Assembly: GCF_900187375.1 (NCBI RefSeq)
Contig: NZ_FYEW01000001.1
Location: 1,116,001-1,180,000, forward strand
Length of the DNA: 64,000 nucleotides
Direction of reading: 5' to 3'
Source: Hymenobacter gelipurpurascens
GTDB taxonomy: Bacteria; Bacteroidota; Bacteroidia; Cytophagales; Hymenobacteraceae
The notes below the pieces were generated by a model that did not search any database, was not told where the DNA came from, and saw nothing but the letters and a program-made list of their open reading frames with translations. Of this stretch, positions 1-8,462 are shown piece by piece (position 1 is the stretch's first letter; every line of letters begins with the position of its first letter). The position numbers and the translations under genes were made by a program.

Positions 1-1
1 C

Positions 2-373
2 CTCACCTTCCACCGCGGCGACTATGTGGTATGGCTTAATCAGCCCGCGGCACGCTACCTCATGGAAACTCTGGAGCCGCAAGCCACCGACTCGTTCTTT
101 GCCTGGGGTTTCTTCGACAGCATTCTGCAGCAGAAGGAATACTTCTCCGATTATGTATATGAGGATGTAGCGGCCGATCTGCTGCGCCGCGACCCTAGCC
201 TACGAGAGCGGCTGGAGAAGCTGAAAAAGCAAAACCCGGCCTTTGCGGCCAGCGGCGCCGCCCAGCTGGATTGGGTGTACCGACAGTCGCCGAATTACGA
301 GAAAAGCCACCAGCGCTACCCCGTTGTGCGCTGGACTGGGGGCAAGCTGCCGGAAGCAGAGACACTCAAATAA
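2..373 (+). CDS. M14-type zinc carboxypeptidase, C-terminal end (5' truncated by window)
   Basis: The reading frame is open from the left edge (LTFHRGDYVVWLNQP...) to the TAA ending at 373, so this is the last ~123 residues of a longer protein. The segment TDSFFAWGFFDSILQQKE followed by YVYEDVAADLL matches, from memory, the C-terminal region of large Bacteroidota M14-family metallopeptidases, which are usually secreted. The catalytic zinc site would lie upstream of the window, so activity cannot be judged. The GTG at 26 is not a credible start because the frame continues upstream of it. A strong bidirectional hairpin follows. Confidence 0.6.
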   Translation, partial: LTFHRGDYVVWLNQPAARYLMETLEPQATDSFFAWGFFDSILQQKEYFSDYVYEDVAADLLRRDPSLRERLEKLKKQNPAFAASGAAQLDWVYRQSPNYEKSHQRYPVVRWTGGKLPEAETLK

Positions 374-390
374 CAAAGATTAAAACAGCA

Positions 391-428
391 AAATCCGCCC
401 TTCTGAAGCATATCAGAAGGGCGGATTT
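391..428. terminator. Bidirectional intrinsic terminator
   Basis: Perfect 16-bp inverted repeat (arms 391-406 and 413-428, loop AGCATA) with an A-run at one side and a T-run at the other. It lies between the convergent ends of the M14 peptidase (373, plus) and the secreted protein (449, minus) and can serve both. Confidence 0.85.
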
Positions 429-448
429 TTGGCTTTCCAGCTATTGGG

Positions 449-1294
449 TTACTTCTTGCTTTTTCCCTCGCCCAAGGAGTTGGCATAGTTCACAATGTAG
501 GCCAGTTCGCGCGGATCGTTGAAATCCAGCTTATTCTGTTTGGCGTACTGCTCTAGCTGCCGCGAGTTGGTGTGGAAGTAGGAAAGCAGGTCTTTCTTGG
601 GGTTGCGGAGCGGTAGTACGTTCCCATCGGGCAGGCCCAGGTAAAAGCTATCCTTTACCTCCGTGTAGTAGCCTACCGGCCGGCCCATGCCGTAGGGCGC
701 TCCGTAGCCATAGCCGTATCCATAGGGGGAGTTGTACGTGACGGGGCGCTGCACCAGGCCCTCACGGCGCAACAGAATGGTAGGGCCGCTGCTCAGCTGC
801 TCAAAAAAGCCGGGAGTGCGGAAGTCGCTGTAGTCGTTGTCGCGGTTCCAGCGGTACACCCGGAATACGCGCACCAGCGCCGTATCGGGCCGTTCGCGGC
901 GCCGGGGCAGCGGCATGGAGTTGAAGAAGGGGTTGCCGTAGTAGTAACCCTGCCGCATGGCGTAGAAGTCGTCGTAGTAGTACTGCTCCCGCTGTCGGTT
1001 GTACCGCTCGCCCTGCACGGCAAAGCTTTGCACATTCACGGCCGGAAGGGTGCGCACCGTGTTGTCCAGCATGGTCATGGTCAGGACGTCCTCGGAGCGG
1101 TGCAGGGCGAGCGGGCCCGCAATGGTGTCGCCGGTAGCCAGCAGCACGGTGCCTTGGGTAAACTGCTGCGTGAAGCCAGTACCGCCCCGCTGGGCATATG
1201 CCGGCGCCAATGCCAGTAACAACGCAAGCAGAAATAACATGGAGTGGCCTAGGCCATGGGCGGGAAACAGGCGGGAGTAGCGGCGGGCTTTCAT
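449..1294 (-). CDS. Secreted hypothetical protein with Gly/Tyr-rich segment
   Basis: 281 aa from the ATG at 1294; the frame runs 13 codons further up, but this ATG gives a clean signal peptide (basic MKARRYSR, then a long Leu/Ala stretch ending APAYAQ). After the signal comes a small beta-rich-looking part with a TGDTIAGPL motif typical of uncharacterised Bacteroidota exported proteins. A Tyr/Pro/Arg-rich middle follows, then a YGYGYGAPYGMGRP segment near residue 200. The C-terminus (about 60 residues) is charged. I do not recognise a catalytic motif. It is probably periplasmic or surface exposed. It is monocistronic: the terminator at 391-428 lies downstream and ribBA starts its own unit upstream. 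Confidence 0.75.
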   Translation of the reverse strand: MKARRYSRLFPAHGLGHSMLFLLALLLALAPAYAQRGGTGFTQQFTQGTVLLATGDTIAGPLALHRSEDVLTMTMLDNTVRTLPAVNVQSFAVQGERYNRQREQYYYDDFYAMRQGYYYGNPFFNSMPLPRRRERPDTALVRVFRVYRWNRDNDYSDFRTPGFFEQLSSGPTILLRREGLVQRPVTYNSPYGYGYGYGAPYGMGRPVGYYTEVKDSFYLGLPDGNVLPLRNPKKDLLSYFHTNSRQLEQYAKQNKLDFNDPRELAYIVNYANSLGEGKSKK

Positions 1295-1426
1295 AACCGG
1301 AGAAATATACACTTTCGCAACGGCATAGGCCACTGGGTTGTTCCCAGAGTGTCGGTCAACTAAACAGCCCCCGCCTGCAGCTAAACTACAAACGGGGGCT
1401 GTTCAAAAAACAGATGGCATACTGGC

Positions 1427-2674
1427 CTAGAGGCTGGTAGCAGCCGCTTCCGCATCGGGGTGCGGGGTGCGGTCTTTGTGCAGAATGGTGTGGCCTAGCT
1501 TATCGCGCTTGGTGGTGAGGTACCGCTCGTTGTGCACGTTGGGCTCCACCTCAATTGGCACCGAATCCACAATTTGCAGGCCGTAGCCGATGAGGCCGGT
1601 CCGCTTGCGGGGGTTGTTGGAGAGCAAGCGCATCTTGCTGATACCCAGGTCGCGCAGGATCTGGGCACCTACGCCGTAGTCGCGCTCATCCATCCCAAAG
1701 CCGAGCTCTATGTTGGCCTCCACGGTGTCGCGGCCTTGCTCCTGCAGCTTGTAGGCCCGCAGCTTGTTCAGTAGGCCTATGCCACGGCCTTCCTGGTTCA
1801 TGTACACCACTACGCCCCGGCCTTCGCGCTCAATCTGCTGCATGGCGCGGTGCAATTGCGGGCCGCAGTCGCAACGGCAGGAACCGAAGATGTCGCCGGT
1901 TACGCAGGAGCTGTGTACCCGCACCAATACCGGCTCGGGGCCCGAAATATCGCCTTTTACAAGGGCCAGATGCTGGGCGTTGGTGGAGGTTTGAGTGTAA
2001 GCAATGAGGTCGAAGTCGCCGAACTCAGTAGGCAGCTTCACGGAGATTTCGCGCGTGATGAGGCTTTCCTTTTCCAGGCGATATTTGATCAGGTCCTGCA
2101 CCGAAATCAGCTTCAGGTCCCATTTGGTGGCCACCTCGCGCAGTTCGGGCAGGCGAGCCATTTCGCCGTCTTCGCGCAGAATTTCTACTAGCACACCCGC
2201 CGGCTCAAACCCGGCCAGGCGGGCCAGATCAATGGCCGCTTCCGTGTGGCCGGCGCGGCGCAGAACACCTTCTTTGCGGGCTTTCAGCGGGAAAATATGG
2301 CCCGGCTTGCCAAGTTCTTCGGGCTTGGTCTCGGGGTCGATGAGAGCCAGAATGGTCTTGCTGCGGTCGGAAGCCGAAATGCCAGTGGTTACGCCGTTTT
2401 TCAGCAGGTCGATGCTCACGGTAAAGGGCGTGGAATGCAGAGCCGTATTGCGGCCCACCATCAGCTCCAGGCCTAACTCTTCGCAGCGCTGCTCGATAAG
2501 TGGGGCGCAAACCAGGCCACGACCGTGCGTAGCCATGAAATTGATAACTTCCGGGGTGGCGCAACGCGCGGCGCAGATAAAGTCGCCCTCGTTTTCGCGG
2601 TCTTCGTCGTCTACAACCACTACTACCTTACCGGCGCGGATGTCGGCAATAGCGTCTTCGATGGAATCAAGCAT
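1427..2674 (-). CDS. ribBA: Bifunctional DHBP synthase / GTP cyclohydrolase II
   Basis: 415 aa. Both committing steps of riboflavin synthesis are in one chain: the N-terminal half makes 3,4-dihydroxy-2-butanone 4-phosphate from ribulose 5-phosphate, and the C-terminal half opens GTP. RibB motif [10 protein letters not shown] is at residues 22-31 and [11 protein letters not shown] follows. The RibA half (from about residue 205) has the zinc cysteines in [17 protein letters not shown], the catalytic NQEGRGIGL and the GTP-binding [12 protein letters not shown]. The start at MLDSIEDAI (2674) is preferred over a 14-codon extension with no family counterpart. No other rib gene is adjacent, as is usual in Bacteroidota. 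Confidence 0.96.
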   Translation of the reverse strand: MLDSIEDAIADIRAGKVVVVVDDEDRENEGDFICAARCATPEVINFMATHGRGLVCAPLIEQRCEELGLELMVGRNTALHSTPFTVSIDLLKNGVTTGISASDRSKTILALIDPETKPEELGKPGHIFPLKARKEGVLRRAGHTEAAIDLARLAGFEPAGVLVEILREDGEMARLPELREVATKWDLKLISVQDLIKYRLEKESLITREISVKLPTEFGDFDLIAYTQTSTNAQHLALVKGDISGPEPVLVRVHSSCVTGDIFGSCRCDCGPQLHRAMQQIEREGRGVVVYMNQEGRGIGLLNKLRAYKLQEQGRDTVEANIELGFGMDERDYGVGAQILRDLGISKMRLLSNNPRKRTGLIGYGLQIVDSVPIEVEPNVHNERYLTTKRDKLGHTILHKDRTPHPDAEAAATSL

Positions 2675-2782
2675 GATTCGCTGATTTACTAGGATGAAAA
2701 GTATTTCGCTGGACACCGCCTTAGAAAGTACGGCCGCGAAGCTGGAGGAACAACCACCAACGGCGCCGCGAAGTTACACAAA

Positions 2783-2846
2783 GGTGAAATGGTGAAGTGG
2801 TGAAGCGGCGAAATCGTGAGTTGGTGAACCGGAGAACTGGTGAGCC
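2783..2846 (+). repeat. Degenerate 8-bp tandem repeat (GGTGAANN x8)
   Basis: Eight consecutive octamers can be read: GGTGAAAT, GGTGAAGT, GGTGAAGC, GGCGAAAT, CGTGAGTT, GGTGAACC, GGAGAACT, GGTGAGCC. The tract lies between the 5' end of ribBA and the 3' end of proC. Related octamers recur near 28570-28615 and, inverted, near 28845-28875. Confidence 0.85.
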
Positions 2847-2949
2847 TGGCGTACTACTGGCCTAGAGGCGCCAGCAGCAGTACCAGCCCAGCAGCGGGTC
2901 TCGCGCAACAACCTCCACTCCTGCATTTATCAACTGGTCACTGCGCCAG

Positions 2950-3765
2950 CTATTCCTTAGCCAACTCGGTGGCGCGCTGCTGGGCGGCTTTCATGCCGGC
3001 AACCAGCGTGTCTTGGAGGCGGCCGGCCCTGAATTCGCGCAACGCCGCCTCCGTGGTGCCGCCTTTGGAGGCGACGTTGGCAATGAGCTGGTCGAGGCTT
3101 TGGTCGGAGTTGTTGAGCAGGTGGAAGGCCCCAAGCATGGTTTGCTTCACCAGCAGCCCGGCCACCGACTCGGAGAAGCCCAGTTCCTGCCCAGCGCGTA
3201 TCATGGCTTGCACGATGTAGTAGAAATAGGCCGGGCCACTCCCACTTACGGCCGTCACGGCGTCGAGCATGGTTTCGTCTTCCAGAAAAATAGAGCGGCC
3301 AGTGGCATTCAGCAGGTTCTCTACTTTGTGCAAAAGGCTGCGCTCTACTTCGGGCGCCGCCGAAAACCCCGTGATGCCCATGCCCAGCAGCACCGGCGTG
3401 TTGGGCATGGCGCGCATCACCCGCTGGTGGCCTAGCTCCTGCTGCAGCCGCGCAATCGGGATGCCGCCCATGATGGACAGTACCAGCTGCTCGGGCTGCA
3501 GCACGGCCCGCAATCCGGCGGCCGCTTTGCCGAAATCCTGGGGTTTCACGGCTACCATTACCACATCGTACTGGCCGGTTTGCGCGCCTAACTGCCCTAC
3601 AGGCAGATCGGGCAGGGCCTGGCCTAGGCGGGCACATTGCGCGTCGTCGCGGCCCAATAGCAGCAGATCTTCGCGCTGCAGCAGATTATAATGCAGGAAG
3701 GCTTTGGCAAAGGCCAGGCCCATGTTGCCGCAGCCCAGAATAGCAATGCGCAGATTCTTGTTCAT
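2950..3765 (-). CDS. proC: Pyrroline-5-carboxylate reductase
   Basis: 271 aa, the usual length. It reduces pyrroline-5-carboxylate to proline with NAD(P)H in the cytosol. The N-terminal Rossmann glycine motif is AILGCGNMG (residues 8-16). The substrate-binding family signature appears as AVSGSGPAYFYYI, and the C-terminal dimerisation part contains ASKGGTTEAALREF. The start MNKNLRIAIL at 3765 fits the family. It is a single gene; the upstream DNA is AT-rich. Confidence 0.95.
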   Translation of the reverse strand: MNKNLRIAILGCGNMGLAFAKAFLHYNLLQREDLLLLGRDDAQCARLGQALPDLPVGQLGAQTGQYDVVMVAVKPQDFGKAAAGLRAVLQPEQLVLSIMGGIPIARLQQELGHQRVMRAMPNTPVLLGMGITGFSAAPEVERSLLHKVENLLNATGRSIFLEDETMLDAVTAVSGSGPAYFYYIVQAMIRAGQELGFSESVAGLLVKQTMLGAFHLLNNSDQSLDQLIANVASKGGTTEAALREFRAGRLQDTLVAGMKAAQQRATELAKE

Positions 3766-4020
3766 TTCGCCAAGAAAGTAAAAGCGTACAAATGGATCGT
3801 TTTAGTTTTTTTATATGGCTTGAGAGCTAAGTGTAGTAACAGCAGTAAAAAAGCAGACTTAAGCACACCTATTGAAAAAGTACCTATGAACTGTTAGTCT
3901 TATAAATACTTAAGAATCTAATACCGCACAGTAATATTCCACTAGATTAATCTTAGTAATTATGCAAATCTTTTTTTGGAACAATATTCGGATTTCTCAT
4001 CTATCAACTTGCTATTACTG

Positions 4021-4653
4021 ATGAAAGTATTACTTGCCATCTCGTTAGGCACAGCTCTGCTGACAATGGCTGCTTGTGAGCAGACCATCAAGGTTAGTGA
4101 CACTTATACTACGAGAGTGGATAAGCTCAAAGAGAGGGCAGAGAAAGTGCAGGAATTTCGGGATGTTTCCAGGAGCCAGCGAGCCGTGCGGGAAGAACGC
4201 GGCGACACACTGTCATTATCCTATGAGGAATTGCAAAAACTATTACCGGCTTCTGTAAACGGTTACACTGCCGCACCCCCTAGCGGGCGGTTGTCGAAGA
4301 TGAGCAATTTAACCAATTCTGTTGCCAGCAGTGAATTCAAGAAGGATGACACAACTATTAAAGTAGAATTAGTTGACTATAATGGCACATACCATCTGTC
4401 CGAAGGCGCGGTTTCTATTTTTGCAATGCTCCCTGAAGGAGAAGATAAACATCAGCTTATCAGGGCCAGCTCTTTGGAAGATGACGGAGTATTGGGAATA
4501 GAAATTTTTCGCAAGAATGAACACGCAGCCCAAATTAGTCTGGCTGTGGGTGGGCGCTTTCTGGTGAAAGTAACTGCTGATAAGCAGACGGATTTGGCGC
4601 TGGTTGAATCAGTGGCCCAGCAGGTAGATCTAAAGAAGCTGGCAAAACTATAA
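4021..4653 (+). CDS. Predicted lipoprotein, function unknown
   Basis: 210 aa from the ATG at 4021, which places a lipoprotein signal at the N-terminus (MKVLLAISLGTALLTMAAC, lipid-modified Cys19). The frame continues 15 codons upstream but those residues would spoil the signal. The mature part has a charged helix (DKLKERAEKVQEFRDVSRSQ), then a beta-rich domain of about 140 residues without recognisable catalytic residues. The gene and its 5' spacer (3770-4020) are clearly more AT-rich than the neighbours, which may point to acquisition or weak expression constraints. It converges with the glycosyltransferase at 4751. Confidence 0.7.
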   Translation: MKVLLAISLGTALLTMAACEQTIKVSDTYTTRVDKLKERAEKVQEFRDVSRSQRAVREERGDTLSLSYEELQKLLPASVNGYTAAPPSGRLSKMSNLTNSVASSEFKKDDTTIKVELVDYNGTYHLSEGAVSIFAMLPEGEDKHQLIRASSLEDDGVLGIEIFRKNEHAAQISLAVGGRFLVKVTADKQTDLALVESVAQQVDLKKLAKL

Positions 4654-4682
4654 GCCAACTTGGCAAACCAAACCTCGTGCGG

Positions 4683-4713
4683 AACCAGCAACTGGCCTAG
4701 CGGCTTGCTGGTT
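4683..4713. terminator. Hairpin between convergent genes
   Basis: 9-bp arms AACCAGCAA (4683-4691) and TTGCTGGTT (4705-4713), loop CTGGCCTAGCGGC containing the iterated GGCCTA motif. It sits between the stops at 4653 (plus) and 4751 (minus). Confidence 0.6.
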
Positions 4714-4750
4714 TCTCCCGGCGTATAGTTTCTAGGCCACTCTGCACAGC

Positions 4751-5944
4751 TTACTTGCTCTGCTGAAACCGCTGCGTCGGCTCCCAGACGGTGGTGCGCA
4801 CGCCCCGCAGAAACCGCCAGAACCCCAGCAGCAGGGCCGCATTCATGCTGTAGAAATGCGTGATAAAGCGCAGCAGGCGCGAATGTGTACCCGTGCGGCG
4901 CAGTGCGCCATCTAGCAGCAACAGCAGCGGCACCCCTACCTGGCCTAGCAGCAGCAACTGATACAACCACCCCGCTCCCTGCACTACCAGCACCACGTTG
5001 GCCAGCAGCATAAGAACCAACAGCAGCGGCGTGAGCCAGCGCAGCACCTTGTGCGACCAGTACGCAAAGCTGACGCCTCGCCACGGCGGCCACAGCAAGC
5101 GTCGGAACGCCACCAAGTTCTGGAAGTTACCGGCCGATATGCGCGCCTTCCGCCGAAACTCCTCCGGCAGCTTATCCGACACGTCCTCGTAACAGACGGC
5201 GTCCAGCTCATTAATGGCCCGGTAGCCATCCTGAAGCACGGCCATCGAGATGAAGAAGTCATCAACGAGAAACGACGCCGGCGCCGGGTGGTAGCAGGCC
5301 CGCCGCACGGCAAAGCAGCCCCCAAAGGCCCCAATCATGGCGCCCCATACGACGCCTTCCTGGTACTTGATTAGGTTTTCACGCTCCAAATAAGCCTTCT
5401 CCTGCCCCGAAATGCCTTCTGCGTGGTGTTCCGGGTTGAGGATGTTGCCGCCGACCTGGCCTACGGCCGGGTTCCGGAAATGCTTCACGAGCTGATACAG
5501 CGTATCGGGCGCAAAAAACACGTTGGCATCCGTCAGCACGAGCACCGGTGCGGTGGCCTCCTGGCCTAGCGCCTCTATTACGCCGGGCTTGCCGGTGCGC
5601 TGCTGAAAAGGCCGGAACCGTAGGCCAGGGTACTCGGCGGCGAGCCGCTGCACCAGGGCATTGGTGCCATCCTGAGAGTTATCGGAGCCGATATACAGCG
5701 TCAGCTTATCCAGGGGGTAGGTGGTCGTGAAAATGCTGCGGATTTTCTGCTCAATCACCTGCTCCTCGTTGTACACGGCCAGCAGAATATCCACGGCCGG
5801 CAAATCGGGTGAGTCTGGCGCAAAGACTTGCTGATTCTGGTGGCGGGTGCGCGCCAGGTGGCCTAGCAGCAGTGGGAACAGCACATAGGTGTGCGCCACC
5901 AGCAACAAACTCATCCACAGCACGAAAGCCGCCGCCAGCATCAT
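4751..5944 (-). CDS. Membrane glycosyltransferase, family 2
   Basis: 397 aa. An N-terminal membrane segment (about residues 3-27) precedes a cytosolic GT2 catalytic domain. That domain shows DILLAVYNEEQVIEQKI (donor binding), LVLTDANVFFA (the DxD-like metal site) and a VDDFF acceptor-side acidic pair. Two or three C-terminal membrane helices follow (about residues 295-370). This architecture fits polysaccharide or lipid glycosyltransferases that face the cytosol. Its start overlaps the stop of the upstream GT4 gene by 4 nt, so the two are co-translated and probably act in one glycan pathway; the substrate is unknown. Confidence 0.88.
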   Translation of the reverse strand: MMLAAAFVLWMSLLLVAHTYVLFPLLLGHLARTRHQNQQVFAPDSPDLPAVDILLAVYNEEQVIEQKIRSIFTTTYPLDKLTLYIGSDNSQDGTNALVQRLAAEYPGLRFRPFQQRTGKPGVIEALGQEATAPVLVLTDANVFFAPDTLYQLVKHFRNPAVGQVGGNILNPEHHAEGISGQEKAYLERENLIKYQEGVVWGAMIGAFGGCFAVRRACYHPAPASFLVDDFFISMAVLQDGYRAINELDAVCYEDVSDKLPEEFRRKARISAGNFQNLVAFRRLLWPPWRGVSFAYWSHKVLRWLTPLLLVLMLLANVVLVVQGAGWLYQLLLLGQVGVPLLLLLDGALRRTGTHSRLLRFITHFYSMNAALLLGFWRFLRGVRTTVWEPTQRFQQSK

Positions 5945-7155
5945 GCGCGCTCCGGCGTAAGAATGGTGTACAAATCCTGGAAGCTTTCCACCACGCGACG
6001 GTTATCGTAGAGGCGCGCAATGGTGCGGGCGGCCTCCTGGCCAATGTCCTGCTGACCCAGCTCGCCGCGGTAGTAGCGCCCGATGCGCTCAATCCATTCG
6101 GCCGGGTCATCGCAGAGAATAATATCAAAGTTGTCGCGCACATGAATGCCTTCGGAACCCAGGCCCGTGCTGATGATGCACTTGCCCAGGGCCATGCCCT
6201 CAATGATTTTGATGCGCATGCCGCCGCCACTGAGCAGAGGAACCAGCATTACCTCATACTGCTGCATAAACGCCGCCGCCGACTCCACGAAGCCGTGCAC
6301 CGTTACGCCGGGCAGCTTCAGCTCCCGGAACCGCTGCGGCATTTCCTTGCCCGCAATGTGCAGCTCCAGATCGGGGTACTGCGCCGATACCGTAGGCCAC
6401 ACGTTGGCCAGCAGCCAGTCGAGGCCTTCCTGGTTGGGCAGCCAGTCGAGAGAGCCAATCATGAACAGGGTACGGGGCTGGGGCCTGATGGCCGGATTCC
6501 GCTGAAAGCGAGCCAAATCGACACCGGCGGGCACAAATACCACCGGCTCGTGGCAACCCATGGCGCGCAGGCGGCGCTGGTCGGGCTCTGTGATGGCCGC
6601 CACGGCATCAAACTGCGGAAATATCTGCTGCTCGAAACGGCGCAGGCGCTTGGCCAAGTGGCGCAGATAGAAGCGTTTCAATGGGTTGTGCTCCCGTTCG
6701 GCCAGCATCTGCCAGATAGTATACTCCACATTGTGGGCCCGCAATACCACGGGCAGCTCCGGCGCGAGCCGCTTGAGCGGCGCCACGTACCAGGCGGCCA
6801 GGCTGCCTTCAATCTGGGCAGCATCAAAGTGCTCGGTACGCAGCAGTTCTACCAGCTTCGCCTCTACTTCCGGGCTCACAAACCGCTCAATATTGTAGGG
6901 CAGCTTACTGAACAGCAGGTTCTGGAGGGCTTTCACCGGCGAAAGGCGCGTGTCCACATCCACCGTAAGCAGGCGTACGTTGGGGCCGAGATGGTCCAGT
7001 ACCGTATCGTCCTGGAAGTGCTTGGGCGTGTTCAGGGCCAGCACCGTGACGCGGTGGCCGGCGCGGGCGAGGCCGGCCGTCACGTCGTACATAGCAATGG
7101 CGCCCCCATCAGTAGGCGGATAAGGAACGCGCGGACAGAGCTGCAGAAGGTGCAC
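5941..7155 (-). CDS. Glycosyltransferase, family 4 (GT-B)
   Basis: 404 aa. The N-terminal half begins MHLLQLCPRVPYPPTDGGA, the usual glycine-rich acceptor loop of GT4 enzymes. The C-terminal half has the donor domain with GSLDWLPNQEGLDWL and the family's acidic region near VPLLSGGGMRIKIIEGMALG, where the conserved glutamate binds the nucleotide sugar. No membrane helices are seen. It is the upstream member of the GT4-GT2 pair (ATGA overlap at 5941-5944). The acceptor cannot be named from sequence. Confidence 0.9.
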   Translation of the reverse strand: MHLLQLCPRVPYPPTDGGAIAMYDVTAGLARAGHRVTVLALNTPKHFQDDTVLDHLGPNVRLLTVDVDTRLSPVKALQNLLFSKLPYNIERFVSPEVEAKLVELLRTEHFDAAQIEGSLAAWYVAPLKRLAPELPVVLRAHNVEYTIWQMLAEREHNPLKRFYLRHLAKRLRRFEQQIFPQFDAVAAITEPDQRRLRAMGCHEPVVFVPAGVDLARFQRNPAIRPQPRTLFMIGSLDWLPNQEGLDWLLANVWPTVSAQYPDLELHIAGKEMPQRFRELKLPGVTVHGFVESAAAFMQQYEVMLVPLLSGGGMRIKIIEGMALGKCIISTGLGSEGIHVRDNFDIILCDDPAEWIERIGRYYRGELGQQDIGQEAARTIARLYDNRRVVESFQDLYTILTPERA

Positions 7156-7266
7156 GGAAGCGGAATACGGGGCGGAAAGTGCGTAAAGCTACAAGGCGGA
7201 ACGTGAAGATGCGTGGAGAGTGGCCTATCACTGACCGCGTAGCTGAGCCAAGCTCAACAGTATGCC

Positions 7267-8379
7267 TTATCTACTGAGTTTGCCTTTGTCAGGTATTTCT
7301 GAGGACCGAAACTGGTTCATCAGGAGCGTAATCTGCTCATCTGTACCGAGAAACAGAAAGATGTCGCCGGCCTTTGGAATCAGATCAGCAGGCGGGCTGA
7401 CCATCAGTTCGCCGTCGCGCTGTTTGAGGCCGATGACGGTGGCGCCGGTGCGGGACCGAATGTTCAGGTCGCGGATGCTGAGGCCCTGCCACTCGCGCCG
7501 CAGCTCGCCGGTGCTGAGTTCCTCCAGCCGCAGCTTATTGGGTCCTAGGCCACTAATCATATCTAGAAACCGGATTACCTCGGGCCGCATGACCAGATTG
7601 GCCATGTGCGAGCCCCCGATTTCGTCGGGCATCACCACGGAGTCGGCGCCGGCGCGCAGCAGTTTGGTTTCGCTGCTTTTGAGGCTGGCGCGGGCAATAA
7701 TGGTGATACGCGGGTTCAGCTCACGGGCCGTTAAGGACACAAACACGTTATCGGCATCCTTGGGGAGTGCCGTAATGATGGCGCGGGCGCGGGCAATACC
7801 GGCGGCCCGCATGGTATCATCGAGGGTGGCGTCGCCGATGACGGCCGGAATAGCTTCGCCGGAATCCTGCACGGCATCTTTCAAGAGACTATCATCCTGC
7901 TCCACTACCACAACCTGCGCCCCACTGGCCCGCAGCTCGTGGTAGGCTTTGCGGCCGTTGCGGCCGAAGCCGCAGACGATAACGTGGTCGGAATAGCTCC
8001 GGATTTCCTGGTCGTTTTTCAGCATGGCAAACATATTCCGCAGGCCGCCGTCGAAGATGTAGGTGGTGAGCACCGACAACAGATAGGCCAACATCAGGAG
8101 GTTGAAGAAGATATAGAACGACACGAACAACCGCCCGGCCGGCGACATGGGGTGCAACTCCCCGAAGCCGACCGTAGACACGGTTATCATCGTCATGTAA
8201 AAGGCATCGACGAAGCTGAACTTCTCGATCCACATGAAGCCCCCGATGCCCACGGCAAAGCTGCACGCCGTGAGCACCAGCGCGCCCACAAAGCGGCTCA
8301 GATTGAAGCGGTGCCAGATGGCCCGCACGTAGTGCAATGCGCCGGGCGGAATACGATGCGGCAAGTGCGGATCAGACAT
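7267..8379 (-). CDS. Two-TM potassium channel with RCK (TrkA-N/TrkA-C) domains
   Basis: 370 aa. Two membrane helices (about residues 30-52 and 80-108) flank a pore loop with the selectivity filter TVGFGE at residues 69-74; TVGFG rather than TVGYG is common in prokaryotic channels. A cytosolic RCK domain follows, with the nucleotide-binding VIVCGFGRNGRKAY motif near residue 135 and acidic VVVVEQD after it. A TrkA-C-like end (VIGLKQRDGELMVSPPAD) completes an MthK/Kch-type ligand-gated K+ channel. It is monocistronic. Confidence 0.92.
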   Translation of the reverse strand: MSDPHLPHRIPPGALHYVRAIWHRFNLSRFVGALVLTACSFAVGIGGFMWIEKFSFVDAFYMTMITVSTVGFGELHPMSPAGRLFVSFYIFFNLLMLAYLLSVLTTYIFDGGLRNMFAMLKNDQEIRSYSDHVIVCGFGRNGRKAYHELRASGAQVVVVEQDDSLLKDAVQDSGEAIPAVIGDATLDDTMRAAGIARARAIITALPKDADNVFVSLTARELNPRITIIARASLKSSETKLLRAGADSVVMPDEIGGSHMANLVMRPEVIRFLDMISGLGPNKLRLEELSTGELRREWQGLSIRDLNIRSRTGATVIGLKQRDGELMVSPPADLIPKAGDIFLFLGTDEQITLLMNQFRSSEIPDKGKLSR

Positions 8380-8462
8380 AGAAAGTCAGGCCTACGCTCA
8401 AAAGAAATAGGGTGGTTGAAGGTAACACCAACTCTGGCAGGATGTACTACGCGGGACCTGGC

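Noticed and set aside
2783..2846. Possible CRISPR-like or VNTR array
   Set aside because: Units are 8 bp with no spacers, so it is not a CRISPR; kept only as a degenerate tandem repeat.
5809..7206. 465-codon plus-strand ORF opposite the two glycosyltransferase genes
   Set aside because: It is the antisense shadow of two clear glycosyltransferases in GC-rich DNA; its translation shows no domain, signal or conserved motif.
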